60,254 bases of DNA from positions 1 through 60,254 of the forward strand of contig JARLIQ010000089.1 of the NCBI GenBank assembly GCA_031291645.1, written 5' to 3'. Below, one piece after another: positions 25,265 through 33,632 of this stretch (its first letter is position 1; each line of letters opens with the position of its first letter). The stretch comes from Caulobacteraceae bacterium. GTDB lineage: Bacteria > Pseudomonadota > Alphaproteobacteria > Caulobacterales > Caulobacteraceae. The notes below the pieces were generated by a model. The model was not told the origin of the DNA. It made no database searches and saw nothing but the letters and a program-made list of their open reading frames with translations. Made by a program: the position numbers and the translations under genes.

Positions 25265-26170
25265 GTGTCTAAGGCAAAGGTCATCCTTACGTGCGCCGTC
25301 ACCGGCGGCGACCCGTACAATCGCAACCACCCCAACTTCCCGGTGACGCCGGCCCAGATCGCCGAGGCGGCCTTCGAGGCGCAGGACGCCGGCGCCAGCG
25401 CGATCCACATGCACGTCCGCAATCCGGCCACCGGGGTCGGGACCCGCCGCCCGGAGCTATTCCGGGAATTGACCGAAACCGTGCGGGCGCGCGGGCTGAA
25501 GTCGATCCTCAACCTCACCTGTGGCGGCGGGGCGCGCTACATCCCCAGCCCCGACAATGACGCGATCGCCGGCGAGGGAACCGACGTGGGCACGGTGGAG
25601 AACCGCACCCGGCACATTCGCGAGAACCGGCCAGAGGTCTGTTCGTTGGACGTCACCACCCAGAACCAGATGTCGGGGGATGAGGCGCTGGTCTATCTGC
25701 ACAGCCACCGCACCCTGCGCGGCATGGCTCGCACCTTCCTGGAGCTGGGAGTGAAGCCCGAATTGGAAGTCTTCGCCCCGGGCGACGTGCTGTTCGCCAA
25801 CCAGCTGATCAAGGAGGGGCTGGTCGCCCCGCCGCCGTTTTTCCAGTTCGTGATGGGCACGCCCTTTGGTCTGCCGAGCGATGTGGAGACGCTGCTCGCC
25901 ATGAAGCGGCTGTTGCCCGCCGGCGCGCTCTGGGCCGCGTTCGGTATCGGCCGCATGCAGATGCCCATGGTGGCCCAATCGGCCTTGCTGGGCGGCCACG
26001 CCCGGGTCGGCCTGGAAGACAATCTCTATCTGGAACGGGGGGTGTTCGCGACCAACGGGCAGCTGGTGGCGCGCGCCGTGCGGATTATCGAGGATATCGG
26101 GGCTTCGGTCGCCACGCCGGACGAAGCGCGAGAGATGCTTGCGGTTGGACAGCGGGTCCGGGCCGCATAG
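25265..26170 (+). CDS. BKACE family protein (beta-keto acid cleavage enzyme, DUF849)
   Basis: A 301-aa TIM-barrel enzyme. The family condenses a beta-keto acid with acetyl-CoA, releasing acetoacetate and a CoA ester; Kce of lysine fermentation is the founder. Zinc ligands His48 and His50 are seen in ASAIHMHVRNPATG. Other marks are CAVTGGDPYNRNHPNFPVTPAQIAEAA, LNLTCGGG and ARVGLEDNLYLERGVFATNGQLV. The position of the Kce catalytic Glu near residue 14 reads GGD, so a subgroup other than Kce is likely. GTG start with GGAGGCGAAG. The substrate is not predictable from sequence alone. Confidence 0.88.
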   Translation: MSKAKVILTCAVTGGDPYNRNHPNFPVTPAQIAEAAFEAQDAGASAIHMHVRNPATGVGTRRPELFRELTETVRARGLKSILNLTCGGGARYIPSPDNDAIAGEGTDVGTVENRTRHIRENRPEVCSLDVTTQNQMSGDEALVYLHSHRTLRGMARTFLELGVKPELEVFAPGDVLFANQLIKEGLVAPPPFFQFVMGTPFGLPSDVETLLAMKRLLPAGALWAAFGIGRMQMPMVAQSALLGGHARVGLEDNLYLERGVFATNGQLVARAVRIIEDIGASVATPDEAREMLAVGQRVRAA

Positions 26171-26180
26171 GGAGGCGCGG

Positions 26181-26849
26181 ATGACCCGAGGCAGGATCAA
26201 GGGCGACCATGAGGTGCGGCGGGCCGAGATCGCCCGCGCCGCCTGCGCGGTGATCTTGCGTAACGGGCTCGCCGCCACCAGCCTGGCCGAAATCGCCCGT
26301 GAGATGGGCTACACCACCGGCGTCCTGCGGCACTATTTCCTGAGCAAGGAGGAGCTCCTCTTCCACGCCAAGAACAGCCTGTTCGACGCCGCGATCGACG
26401 CCCGGCGTGACGGCGCGCAAGACCTTCAGGGACGCGACAAGTTGACCTCGGTCGTCACGGCGATGATCGCCGTCAACCCGGCGGCGGTCGACCGCTATCG
26501 ACTGCTGGCGGCCTTCAACGGCAGCGCTATCGGGGACGAGGCGCTGATGTCCAAGCAGCATGCGCGCAACCAGGAGAACATCGAGGCCCTGAGCGCGCTG
26601 ATCGCGGAGCTGCAGGCGTGCGGGCTGGCGCTCAAGGGGCTGGACCCCCGCATGGCGGCTCTGGGGCTCCTGGCCCTGATCGACGGCCTTTGGGAGCACA
26701 TCATCATGAAGCCGCAGGACTGGGGCGGTGACGATCTGGCGGCCCTGGTCATGGCGCACGTCAGGACGACCATATTCGGCGAGCTTCCCCCCGAGGCCGA
26801 GACCGATCGTCGGACCGGCGCGCCGTCCGCCATCCCGCGGGAGACCTGA
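26181..26849 (+). CDS. TetR family transcriptional regulator
   Basis: A 222-aa one-component repressor. The N-terminal HTH covers about residues 10-55 (RRAEIARAACAVILRNGLAATSLAEIAREMGYTTGVLRHYFLSKEELL), followed by an all-helical ligand domain of BetI-like form (DPRMAALGLLALIDGLWEHIIM). The ATG at 26181 follows GGGAGGCGCGG; an upstream ATG at 26139 would overlap the BKACE gene. It is the second gene of a unit running BKACE-TetR-oxidoreductase-permease-amidase and probably represses it through the palindrome at 25191-25203. Confidence 0.9.
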   Translation: MTRGRIKGDHEVRRAEIARAACAVILRNGLAATSLAEIAREMGYTTGVLRHYFLSKEELLFHAKNSLFDAAIDARRDGAQDLQGRDKLTSVVTAMIAVNPAAVDRYRLLAAFNGSAIGDEALMSKQHARNQENIEALSALIAELQACGLALKGLDPRMAALGLLALIDGLWEHIIMKPQDWGGDDLAALVMAHVRTTIFGELPPEAETDRRTGAPSAIPRET

Positions 26850-26850
26850 C

Positions 26851-27951
26851 ATGGTCGCCAAGCCGTTCAGAACAGCGATCATCGGCCTGGGCGCCGTGGC
26901 CGAGCCTCACATCGCCGCCTATTGCGATCTTGCGGACGTCGAGGTCGCCGCCGTGGTCGATCCACGCCAGGACCGCGTCGAGGAGATCTGCGCGCGCTAC
27001 GGCGTGGCGGGCTTTTCGAGCTGCGAGGCCTTGCTCGCGGCCATGACCCCCGACATCGCCTGCGTGTTGACGCCGGCGGCCACCCACCGGGAGATCACCG
27101 TCCAGTGCGCCGCCGCCGGGGTGCACGTGCTGTGCGAGAAGCCGATGGCGGTGGAGGTGAGCGACGCGGAGGCGATGGCGGCGGCCTGTGACGAGGCTGG
27201 CGTGCGGTTCTTCTACGGCTCGTCATACCGCTACCTGCCGGCTGTGCAGGCGGCGCGAGGGCTGATCCGCGCGGGCGCCATCGGCGCCGTGCGCACCATC
27301 ACCGAGCGTGTGGTGACCGGCGCGGGCGAGGCGGCCTACCGGCCGATGTCCCCGGCCCACTATCCGGTGGGCGGCCCCGGGGGCTGGGGTTACGGCCTCG
27401 TCGATCACGGCATCCATATGCTCGACGTCTTCCCGTGGCTTTGCGACTCCCCAATCGACAGGCTGATGGGACAGGGCGACCGCGCCGGGGCGGCGGCGCG
27501 GCCGGAGTACGCCGTCTTCGCCCTGCGCAGCGGGGCCATGGGCTTCCTGAACTACGACGGCTGCACCCGCCCGGTGGAACTGCCCGGCGAGGGCGTGTTC
27601 AGCGACAGCCGGCAATGGATCGCGGGAAGGGGCTGGATGGGCGAGGTCGGCGCCTGGGACGCCCGCCCGGGCCATATCGACATCCATGGCGGCGAAGGCG
27701 CCCTGCGGGTCTTCCACTATGCCAACAAGCTGTTCCTCAATACGTCGGGCGTCCCGCGGGAGGTTCCCGTCAGCGGCCGACCGGCTCCGTGGCATTTCGG
27801 CCGGCAGCTCGAAGACTTTTGTGACGCCCTCGAGCAGGACCGGGCCCCGGCCGTCTCGTCGGACGACGGCCTTCAGGCCCTGCGGGCGCTGCATGCCATC
27901 TACGCCTCCGAGGCGTCCGGGGGGTGGCGGTGGATCAGTGCTCACCCCTGA
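26851..27951 (+). CDS. Gfo/Idh/MocA family oxidoreductase
   Basis: A 366-aa NAD(P)-dependent dehydrogenase. The Rossmann fold starts FRTAIIGLGAVAEPHIAAYCDLADVEVAAVVDP; the family EKP motif is HVLCEKPMAVEVSDAEAMAAAC at about 92-113. The C-terminal domain has GYGLVDHGIHMLDVFPWL, with the His-Asp catalytic type of region. Usual substrates are sugars, inositols and their derivatives. It begins one base after the TetR stop (TGACATG) and its 3' end overlaps the permease start by 28 bases, so it belongs to this transcription unit. Confidence 0.88.
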   Translation: MVAKPFRTAIIGLGAVAEPHIAAYCDLADVEVAAVVDPRQDRVEEICARYGVAGFSSCEALLAAMTPDIACVLTPAATHREITVQCAAAGVHVLCEKPMAVEVSDAEAMAAACDEAGVRFFYGSSYRYLPAVQAARGLIRAGAIGAVRTITERVVTGAGEAAYRPMSPAHYPVGGPGGWGYGLVDHGIHMLDVFPWLCDSPIDRLMGQGDRAGAAARPEYAVFALRSGAMGFLNYDGCTRPVELPGEGVFSDSRQWIAGRGWMGEVGAWDARPGHIDIHGGEGALRVFHYANKLFLNTSGVPREVPVSGRPAPWHFGRQLEDFCDALEQDRAPAVSSDDGLQALRALHAIYASEASGGWRWISAHP

Positions 27952-29363
27952 CGGAAGAGCCTCCGGCCGGCCTGCGCCGCTCGATCGGCGCGCCGGGCTT
28001 CTTCGCCCTGTCGTTCGGCGCGATCGTCGGATCAGGCTGGGTCGTGGTCCTGGGCGACTGGCTGGCGCGGGGCGGTCCAGGCGGCGTGGTGGTCGGCTTC
28101 TTGGCCGGGGGCGCGGTCATGGTGATGATCGGCCTCTGCTACGCCGAACTGGCCGCACGCATGCCCACGGCGGGGGGCGAGTTCCTCTATGCGCGTGAGG
28201 TCCTGGGGCCGGGCGCCGGCTTCGCGGTGGGCTGGTTCCTGACCCTGAAGCTGATCGCCATCTGCGCGTTCGAGGGCATCGCCCTCGGGGTGCTCCTGCG
28301 CCAGTTGCTGCCCGGCCTGGGCGCTGGCGTCCTGTACAGCCTGCTGGGCCAGAAGATCACCGTCCTCGCCCTGGTCTCGGGCTGGAGCGTCGCGCTCGGC
28401 GTTGGCGCCCTCAACGTCAGCGGCGCGAAGGTCGCCGTGCGCGTCCAGACCATCGTCACGGGCGTCTTCATCGGCGTCATGGCGCTGGCCATCGCGGCCG
28501 GCCTGATCCACGGCCGCCCCGCCAACCTCCGGCCCGTCTTTCCCGCGACGCCGCCGCTGGTCTGGTGGCGCGGCGCCCTGTGGGTCTTCTCGCTGTCAGG
28601 CATGTTCCTGAACGGCTTCCAGGCTTCGCTGCACGGCATCGAGGAGCGACGAGAGGGAACCAGTCTGCGCCGGGCGGGCCTCGCCATGGTCTGCGCCATC
28701 GCCGCCGCCGCCCTTTTCTACAGCGCCGTGGTCATCGCCGCCGCCACAGCCAGCCCTTGGGAGCAACTGATCAAGGTCGACCTGCCGGCGGCCGCCGCCT
28801 TCGCCCACAGCCTGCCGCTCGTGAACCTTGCGGTGGTGGTGCTGGTCGCCGCCACCCTGTCGCTGCTCAAGACCTGGAACGCCGTGGCCATCATGGCCTC
28901 GCGCCTGATCTTCGCCCAGGCGCGGCTGGGCTACCTCCCCCGCGCCCTGGCCGGGGTCTCCGCGCGCGCCGGCGCCCCCACCCGCGCCATCGTGCTGGTC
29001 ACCGCCCTGACCATGCTTTGCATCCCCTTCGGCCGCGGGCTCATCCTGCCCATCATGAACATGTGCGCCATGTGCCTGGCCGCCAGCTACGTCATGTGCG
29101 TCGCCATCCTGCTGCGCCTGCGCGCCCGACCCTTGGCCAACGCCGCCCCGCCGGCGTTCAGGGTTCCCGGCGGCCGCTGGCTGGTCTGGGTCAGTCTCGT
29201 CGGCGCCGTCGTCATGTCCGCCGCCGCCATCCTCGAGCCGGCCTTCGAGACGGGCGAGATCCCCCTGGAATGGTTGTGGATCGCCGGCTGGGCCGCCTGC
29301 GGCGCGGTGGTCTGGATCGCCGTCGTGCGGCGTCGGCTCCATCGCAAGGAGATCTCGTCATGA
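27924..29363 (+). CDS. APC family amino acid/amine permease
   Basis: A 479-aa inner-membrane protein with about 12 hydrophobic segments. The APC signature is GAPGFFALSFGAIVGSGWVVVLGDWLARGGPGG in TM1-TM2, then MPTAGGEFLYAREVLGPGAGFAVGWFL. It should import amino acids or amines by cation symport. The GTG at 27924 is taken as start, with another GTG six bases on; both overlap the oxidoreductase gene. The amidase gene overlaps its stop as ATGA, suggesting the amine or amino acid released by the amidase is what it carries. Confidence 0.87.
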   Translation: MAVDQCSPLTEEPPAGLRRSIGAPGFFALSFGAIVGSGWVVVLGDWLARGGPGGVVVGFLAGGAVMVMIGLCYAELAARMPTAGGEFLYAREVLGPGAGFAVGWFLTLKLIAICAFEGIALGVLLRQLLPGLGAGVLYSLLGQKITVLALVSGWSVALGVGALNVSGAKVAVRVQTIVTGVFIGVMALAIAAGLIHGRPANLRPVFPATPPLVWWRGALWVFSLSGMFLNGFQASLHGIEERREGTSLRRAGLAMVCAIAAAALFYSAVVIAAATASPWEQLIKVDLPAAAAFAHSLPLVNLAVVVLVAATLSLLKTWNAVAIMASRLIFAQARLGYLPRALAGVSARAGAPTRAIVLVTALTMLCIPFGRGLILPIMNMCAMCLAASYVMCVAILLRLRARPLANAAPPAFRVPGGRWLVWVSLVGAVVMSAAAILEPAFETGEIPLEWLWIAGWAACGAVVWIAVVRRRLHRKEISS

Positions 29364-30982
29364 AGCTCATGCGTCCGATGCTCGTCTGCGCCGCCTTCGT
29401 GGCCCTGTGCCTTTCCCCGCCGGCCGTCGCCGAGCCCCGCGCCCGCGACGCTCACCGCGACCTGTCGGACATCACCGTCGCCCAACTCCACCGCCTCTAC
29501 GCCAGACGTGAACTGAAGGTGGTGGATGTCGTCTCCTGGCATCTGGCGCGCATCGCGGCCCTCAATCCGCGGTACCGGGCCTATGTTCGCATCTATGGAC
29601 CCGAGGCCCTGCGCCGCGCGGCCTGGGAAGACCGCCAGTGGGGCGCGAAGCGGGCCCGCGCCCTGCTCTGGGGCGTGCCCATCGTCATCAAGGACAACAC
29701 CGCCATCAGGGACCACCCCCTGACCAACGGTTGGGAAGGCTACGCCCTGGCCAAGGCCCCGATGATTGCGCGGCGCGACGCCACCGTCGTGCGGCGTCTG
29801 CGGGCCGCCGGCGCCATCATCCTCGGCCATTCGAACATGCCCGACTTCGCCCGCAGCGACACGACGGTCAGCTCGCTGGGCGGCCGCACCGGCAACGCCT
29901 ACGACATCGACTTCTCCCCCGGCGGCTCTTCGGGGGGCAGCGCCGTGGCGGTCGCCTTGGGGATGGCCGTCATCGGCCAGGGCTCCGACACCGGCAACTC
30001 GATCCGCAACCCGGCCTCCAACAACGGCCTGGTGGGCGTCGTGCCCACCCGCGGTCTGGTGAGCACCGCCGGCGTCCACCCCTACGACTGGCTGCGGGAC
30101 AACACCGGCCCTCTGGCCCGCACCGTGACCGACGCGGCCATCGCGCTCGACGCCATGGCCGGCCGCGACCCGCTGGACCCCCGCACCGAGGCGAGGCGCC
30201 GCCCCGCCGGCGACAGCTTCCTCGCCGCGCTGAAACCCGGAGCGCTGAAGGGCAGGCGCTTCGGCGTACCCCGCTTCATCCTGGAAGGCTCGCCCACCCT
30301 GCGGCCGATGCCCAACTACTGGAACCGTGGCGTCTCGCCCGAGACCCGGTCGATGTTCATGGCGGCCGTCGAGCAGCTGCGGGCCGCCGGCGCCACCGTC
30401 GTCATCGACGAGCAGCTGATGCCGGAGTCCTTCGACGGCCTGGCCAAGGCGATCCAGACCCGGCCCTACCGCGCCGACGGCGTCGACCGCTTCCTGGCGC
30501 GCTACGCGCCCGCGCGCCTGGGCTCGATCAAGCGCTACGAGCAGACGACCGGCCGCCCCTATCCCATGGACCTCCTGGCCGATGGCGAGCCGCAAGCCCG
30601 CTTCGCCGATGGGCGTCTCGCCTACGAACGTCGCCTGGAAAGCCTGCGCCGCGCCTATCGCGAGACCATGCGCCGCTACCGTCTCGACGGCCTGGTCTAT
30701 CCTGCGCTTCAGGTCCCGCCCAACGACGAGCGCCTCAAACTGCCCGCCGACTATCCGTCCGACGGACCCTACAGCGCGACAAGCTGGGTCAATCTGCTGG
30801 GTCTGCCCGCGGTCGTCCTGCCGGCGGGGCGCTACGCGAACGGCCTGCCCTTTGGACTCGAGATCTCTGCGCCGCGATGGCGGGACGCCGCGCTGCTCTC
30901 GTATGCCTACGCCTACGAACGTTCTGCGCGCCTTCAAAAGCCGCCCGCGCTCGCAGGATTCCAACGGTCTGCTCTGCCGTGA
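29360..30982 (+). CDS. Secreted amidase (amidase signature family)
   Basis: A 540-aa serine amidase with a signal peptide at about 1-24 (LVCAAFVALCLSPPAVA). The Ser-cisSer-Lys triad is visible: Lys111 in VPIVIKDNTAI, the cis-Ser in SPGGSSGGSAVAVALG at about 190-191, and the nucleophile Ser214 in GSDTGNSIRNPA, where the usual GG is GN. DNTGPLARTVTDAAIALDAM and TSWVNLLGLPAVVLPAG are family segments. The ATG at 29360 overlaps the permease stop. It probably works in the periplasm on amides of the same substrate as the acylase; the closest functional class is unknown. Confidence 0.9.
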   Translation: MKLMRPMLVCAAFVALCLSPPAVAEPRARDAHRDLSDITVAQLHRLYARRELKVVDVVSWHLARIAALNPRYRAYVRIYGPEALRRAAWEDRQWGAKRARALLWGVPIVIKDNTAIRDHPLTNGWEGYALAKAPMIARRDATVVRRLRAAGAIILGHSNMPDFARSDTTVSSLGGRTGNAYDIDFSPGGSSGGSAVAVALGMAVIGQGSDTGNSIRNPASNNGLVGVVPTRGLVSTAGVHPYDWLRDNTGPLARTVTDAAIALDAMAGRDPLDPRTEARRRPAGDSFLAALKPGALKGRRFGVPRFILEGSPTLRPMPNYWNRGVSPETRSMFMAAVEQLRAAGATVVIDEQLMPESFDGLAKAIQTRPYRADGVDRFLARYAPARLGSIKRYEQTTGRPYPMDLLADGEPQARFADGRLAYERRLESLRRAYRETMRRYRLDGLVYPALQVPPNDERLKLPADYPSDGPYSATSWVNLLGLPAVVLPAGRYANGLPFGLEISAPRWRDAALLSYAYAYERSARLQKPPALAGFQRSALP

Positions 30983-31308
30983 ACCTTGATCGCTCCGCGT
31001 GGAGGACGTTCTCAGGCGCAGGTCAGTGTCCTGAAACGCTCTCCGCGAGCGATCGAGACAGCGCTCCCGGAGACCTAGGGCGTATCGATCCGGTAGAGGG
31101 GCGTGCCCGAAACGTCGAGTGACACCGCGCGGCCGTCGACCATGGCCACGAACCGCAAACGGCAACGGCGCTTCTCGGCCTCCCGCCTAACCACGCCTTG
31201 TAGGCGGGTGAGGCAGCCGCCGCCGTGGCGAGAAGGAGCGGCGGCGTTGAGGCCGCATGAGGAAGCCGCCCACGGGGACAGTGGTCCCCCACGCGTGGAC
31301 GCGCCTTC
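30983..31308. other. Intergenic region with a possible gene remnant
   Basis: Between the converging amidase and CoA-transferase genes. On the minus strand about 31077-31150 reads FVAMVDGRAVSLDVSGTP then LYRID before a stop; this looks like a natural protein C-terminus but continues upstream only into low-complexity Arg-rich sequence with no start. I do not recognise it. It may be a decayed gene end or chance. Confidence 0.25.
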
Positions 31309-31950
31309 TCACGCAGCCGTACGGTTGTGGAAGTCCGCTTCCGTGCGGCTGCGCACCGCCTCGAGGGTCACGCCCGGCGCGAGTTCGACGAGGGTCAGTC
31401 CGCCCGAACCCACTTCAAATACGCACAGGTCGGTGATCACCACGTCGACGCAGCGTCTTCCGGTCAGCGGCAACCTGCAACGCTTGAGAATCTTGGATTC
31501 CCCCGCCTTGTTCGCATGGTCCATCACCACGATCACTCGCATGACGCCGGCGACCAGGTCCATGGCCCCACCGATACCCTTCACCATTTTTCCAGGGATG
31601 GTCCAGTTCGCGATGTCGCCCGTCTCGGAAACCTCCATCGCCCCGAGCACGGCGGCATCGATGTGGCCGCCGCGGATCATTGCGAAGCTCTGGGCGCTGT
31701 CGAAGAAGCTCGACGTCGGTAGTTGCGTGATCGTTTGCTTGCCCGCGTTGACGAGATCAGGGTCGGCTTCACCCTCGTACGGGAATGGGCCCATGCCGAG
31801 CATGCCATTCTCCGACTGAAAGGTGACCTGCACGCCCTGCGGGACGTGATTGGCTACGAGCGTGGGTATCCCGATCCCAAGGTTCACATAGAATCCGTCC
31901 TTGAGTTCCTTGGCCGCGCGGGCGGCCATCTCGTCGCGGGTCCAAGGCAT
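31309..31950 (-). CDS. scoB: 3-oxoacid CoA-transferase subunit B
   Basis: A 213-aa beta subunit of a succinyl-CoA:3-oxoacid (or 3-oxoadipate) CoA-transferase. The catalytic glutamate is about residue 47 in [12 protein letters not shown], and the start [32 protein letters not shown] is canonical. It moves CoA between succinyl-CoA and a 3-oxo acid in the cytoplasm. The A subunit, normally adjacent or overlapping, lies 347 bases upstream; a TA-flanked insert begins directly before this ATG and leaves no good ribosome-binding site, so expression may be impaired. Which 3-oxo acid is used cannot be told. Confidence 0.9.
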   Translation of the reverse strand: MPWTRDEMAARAAKELKDGFYVNLGIGIPTLVANHVPQGVQVTFQSENGMLGMGPFPYEGEADPDLVNAGKQTITQLPTSSFFDSAQSFAMIRGGHIDAAVLGAMEVSETGDIANWTIPGKMVKGIGGAMDLVAGVMRVIVVMDHANKAGESKILKRCRLPLTGRRCVDVVITDLCVFEVGSGGLTLVELAPGVTLEAVRSRTEADFHNRTAA

Positions 31951-32300
31951 TAGAGCAGTATCCGCACTGATTGAATGGGACGGCTCGAGCGAGCGGAAGA
32001 TCTAGAGACCCCCAATTCTTGGCAAGAGACCTCGATCGGTTGCATCTCGCCGAAAGGGCGCCGCATGGTCCCTCCACTGGGCTGGTGGTCGTAGTGTTTG
32101 CTTTGCATGGATAGGTCGCCCCCGGTTACAGCTTAAATTCCATCTGTGTGGTGAGAGATCGCGGGCGTTTGAGTTGTCTCACATGTTTGTAGTCGTTCAT
32201 ATTTTGGCCGATGTATGATTGTAGTGGAGCAGCGATAGTGTGATCGCGCTTGGTGATTTAGTGAATTTGTCGGGATGATCCGAGTTGGCTTGTGGCCCTA
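31951..32300. mobile_element. TA-flanked insert separating scoA and scoB
   Basis: About 350 bases of noncoding, relatively AT-rich sequence. The left end TAGAGCAGTATCCGCACTGA matches the start of the 20029 repeat (TAGAGCGCTATCCGCTCTGA); the right end is GGCCCTA, forming the scoA stop. Removing one TA-bounded copy joins the genes as GTATAATG, a stop/start overlap typical of scoA-scoB. No reading frame or known transposase is seen inside. It may be a nonautonomous element or a composite of two insertions. Confidence 0.6.
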
Positions 32301-33011
32301 TACCGACTCCGGCCGCGGGCGGGTGGTGAGTTTTTCGATGCGCTTTTCGTTAACGGTGGCAAGCACAATGCGGTCGACGTAGATGCCGGGCGTGTGAATG
32401 CCGTCGGCGTCCAGCGCCCCGGGGTCGACGATCTGCTCAACCTCCGCCACGGTGATGCGACCTGCTGTCGCCATGACCGGGTTGAAGTTGCGGGCCGTCT
32501 TGCGGAAAACGAGATTGCCCTCCGTGTCCGCTTTCCACGCCTTGATGATCGAAAGATCGGCCTTCAGCCAGGTCTCCCGGACATACGGCTCCCCCTCGAA
32601 CTCCTCGACGGGTTTGCCCTCAGCCACGACGGTCCCCACGCCAGTCTTGGTGTAAAAGGCGGGAATGCCGGCGCCGCCGGCCCGAATGCGCTCGGCCAAA
32701 GTGCCCTGCGGATTGAGCTCCAATTCCAGGTCTCCAGAGAGATAGAGCTGCTCGAAGAGTTTGTTGTCGCCGATATAGGAAGATATCATCTTTTTTATCT
32801 GCCCGTTCTTGAGCAGAAGCCACAGGCCAAACCCGTCAGCACCGCAATTATTGGAAATTATGGTCAGGTCTTTTGGGCAATGGTCCTTAAGTGCGCAGAT
32901 GAGACTTTCTGGATTTCCTGTGAGTCCAAACCCCCCGGACATGATTGTCATGCCGTCGAACAGGACCTCCTTCAGCGCATGTTGTGGCGAAGGAAATATC
33001 TTACTCGCCAT
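32298..33011 (-). CDS. scoA: 3-oxoacid CoA-transferase subunit A
   Basis: A 237-aa alpha subunit. It starts MASKIFPSPQHALKEVLFDGMTIMSGGFGLTGNPESL with the CoA-binding GGFGLTGNPE, then ISNNCGADGFGLWLLLKNGQIKKMISSYIGDN, GTLAERIRAGGAGIPAFYT and MATAGRITVAEVEQIVDPGALD. The ATG at 33011 follows AAGAGGAAAG; a longer frame upstream has no family similarity. It should form a heterotetramer with subunit B. Two AATCGATT palindromes lie 174 and 324 bases upstream, placing it in the inferred regulon. Its TAG stop is formed by the adjoining insert. Confidence 0.9.
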   Translation of the reverse strand: MASKIFPSPQHALKEVLFDGMTIMSGGFGLTGNPESLICALKDHCPKDLTIISNNCGADGFGLWLLLKNGQIKKMISSYIGDNKLFEQLYLSGDLELELNPQGTLAERIRAGGAGIPAFYTKTGVGTVVAEGKPVEEFEGEPYVRETWLKADLSIIKAWKADTEGNLVFRKTARNFNPVMATAGRITVAEVEQIVDPGALDADGIHTPGIYVDRIVLATVNEKRIEKLTTRPRPESV

Positions 33012-33184
33012 ATTCTTTCCTCTTGCTGATCGGCGATTTCGAATGGGGCGGCGCTTACGATGCCTTTTGATGCGCGAACGACATGCGTCCGACGAACTGC
33101 AGGCCAAGCTCGGCGCCGATGCCGTCGTCCTCGATGACGTCCTCGGTCGGGGAGGCCGCAGAGACGGCGGAATATGATCCGTAG

Positions 33185-33192
33185 AATCGATT
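33185..33192. promoter_or_regulatory. AATCGATT operator site 1
   Basis: Core palindrome in context GTAGAATCGATTACTT, 174 bases before the scoA start. It is one of ten copies in the window, all between 33 and 58 kb. Confidence 0.55.
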
Positions 33193-33333
33193 ACTTCCCC
33201 GTTCACCTGCAGCCGCGATTGGCTGCAATGTGAACTCGGCTCCGGGCTTGGCGGGTGGATTGCAGGTCGTCTCTTCATCGCCAAGGCGGGAAGCTGCCGC
33301 TGACATCGCCACCCGCCTTCAGGGAAGTTGCAC

Positions 33334-33343
33334 AAATCGATTT
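33334..33343. promoter_or_regulatory. AATCGATT operator site 2
   Basis: The 10-base palindrome AAATCGATTT in context CACAAATCGATTTTAG, near mid-spacer between scoA and the MFS gene; TTGTACAA follows three bases later. Confidence 0.6.
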
Positions 33344-33632
33344 TAGTTGTACAAGCGGACGGCGTCAAATCGAGCCCTAGTGGCGCCGGGGCGTCCGGTT
33401 GGCGCGGGTCCCGGTGGGGACCGGGTACACAGGATGGACAGCGCCTTCAGCGCAATTGATAGGTGTTCGCGTCAACGGCTAAGTCGAGAATTGCTGGCAT
33501 CGGCGTTCGCGACTTGGGCGGTTTCCCGTCGGTGATTTCGGCCTTGTTCCACCAACTTTGGCGGGCCGTCTTGCTGGCGCAATAAGAACGGGACGGACGG
33601 GGAAAGTTGTCTCCGCCATGGGAGGAAATGCA

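Larger units (their letters stand above)
33012..33632. other. Divergent regulatory spacer between scoA and the MFS gene
   Basis: A 621-base stretch without a convincing gene. Small open frames on both strands lack family features or ribosome sites. It contains two AATCGATT palindromes (33185 and 33335) and a TTGTACAA palindrome just after the second. One or both divergent promoters are probably here. Confidence 0.5.

Noticed and set aside
33055-33312. An 85-aa minus-strand frame upstream of scoA
   Set aside because: No ribosome site or family similarity, and it contains operator site 1; more likely regulatory spacer.
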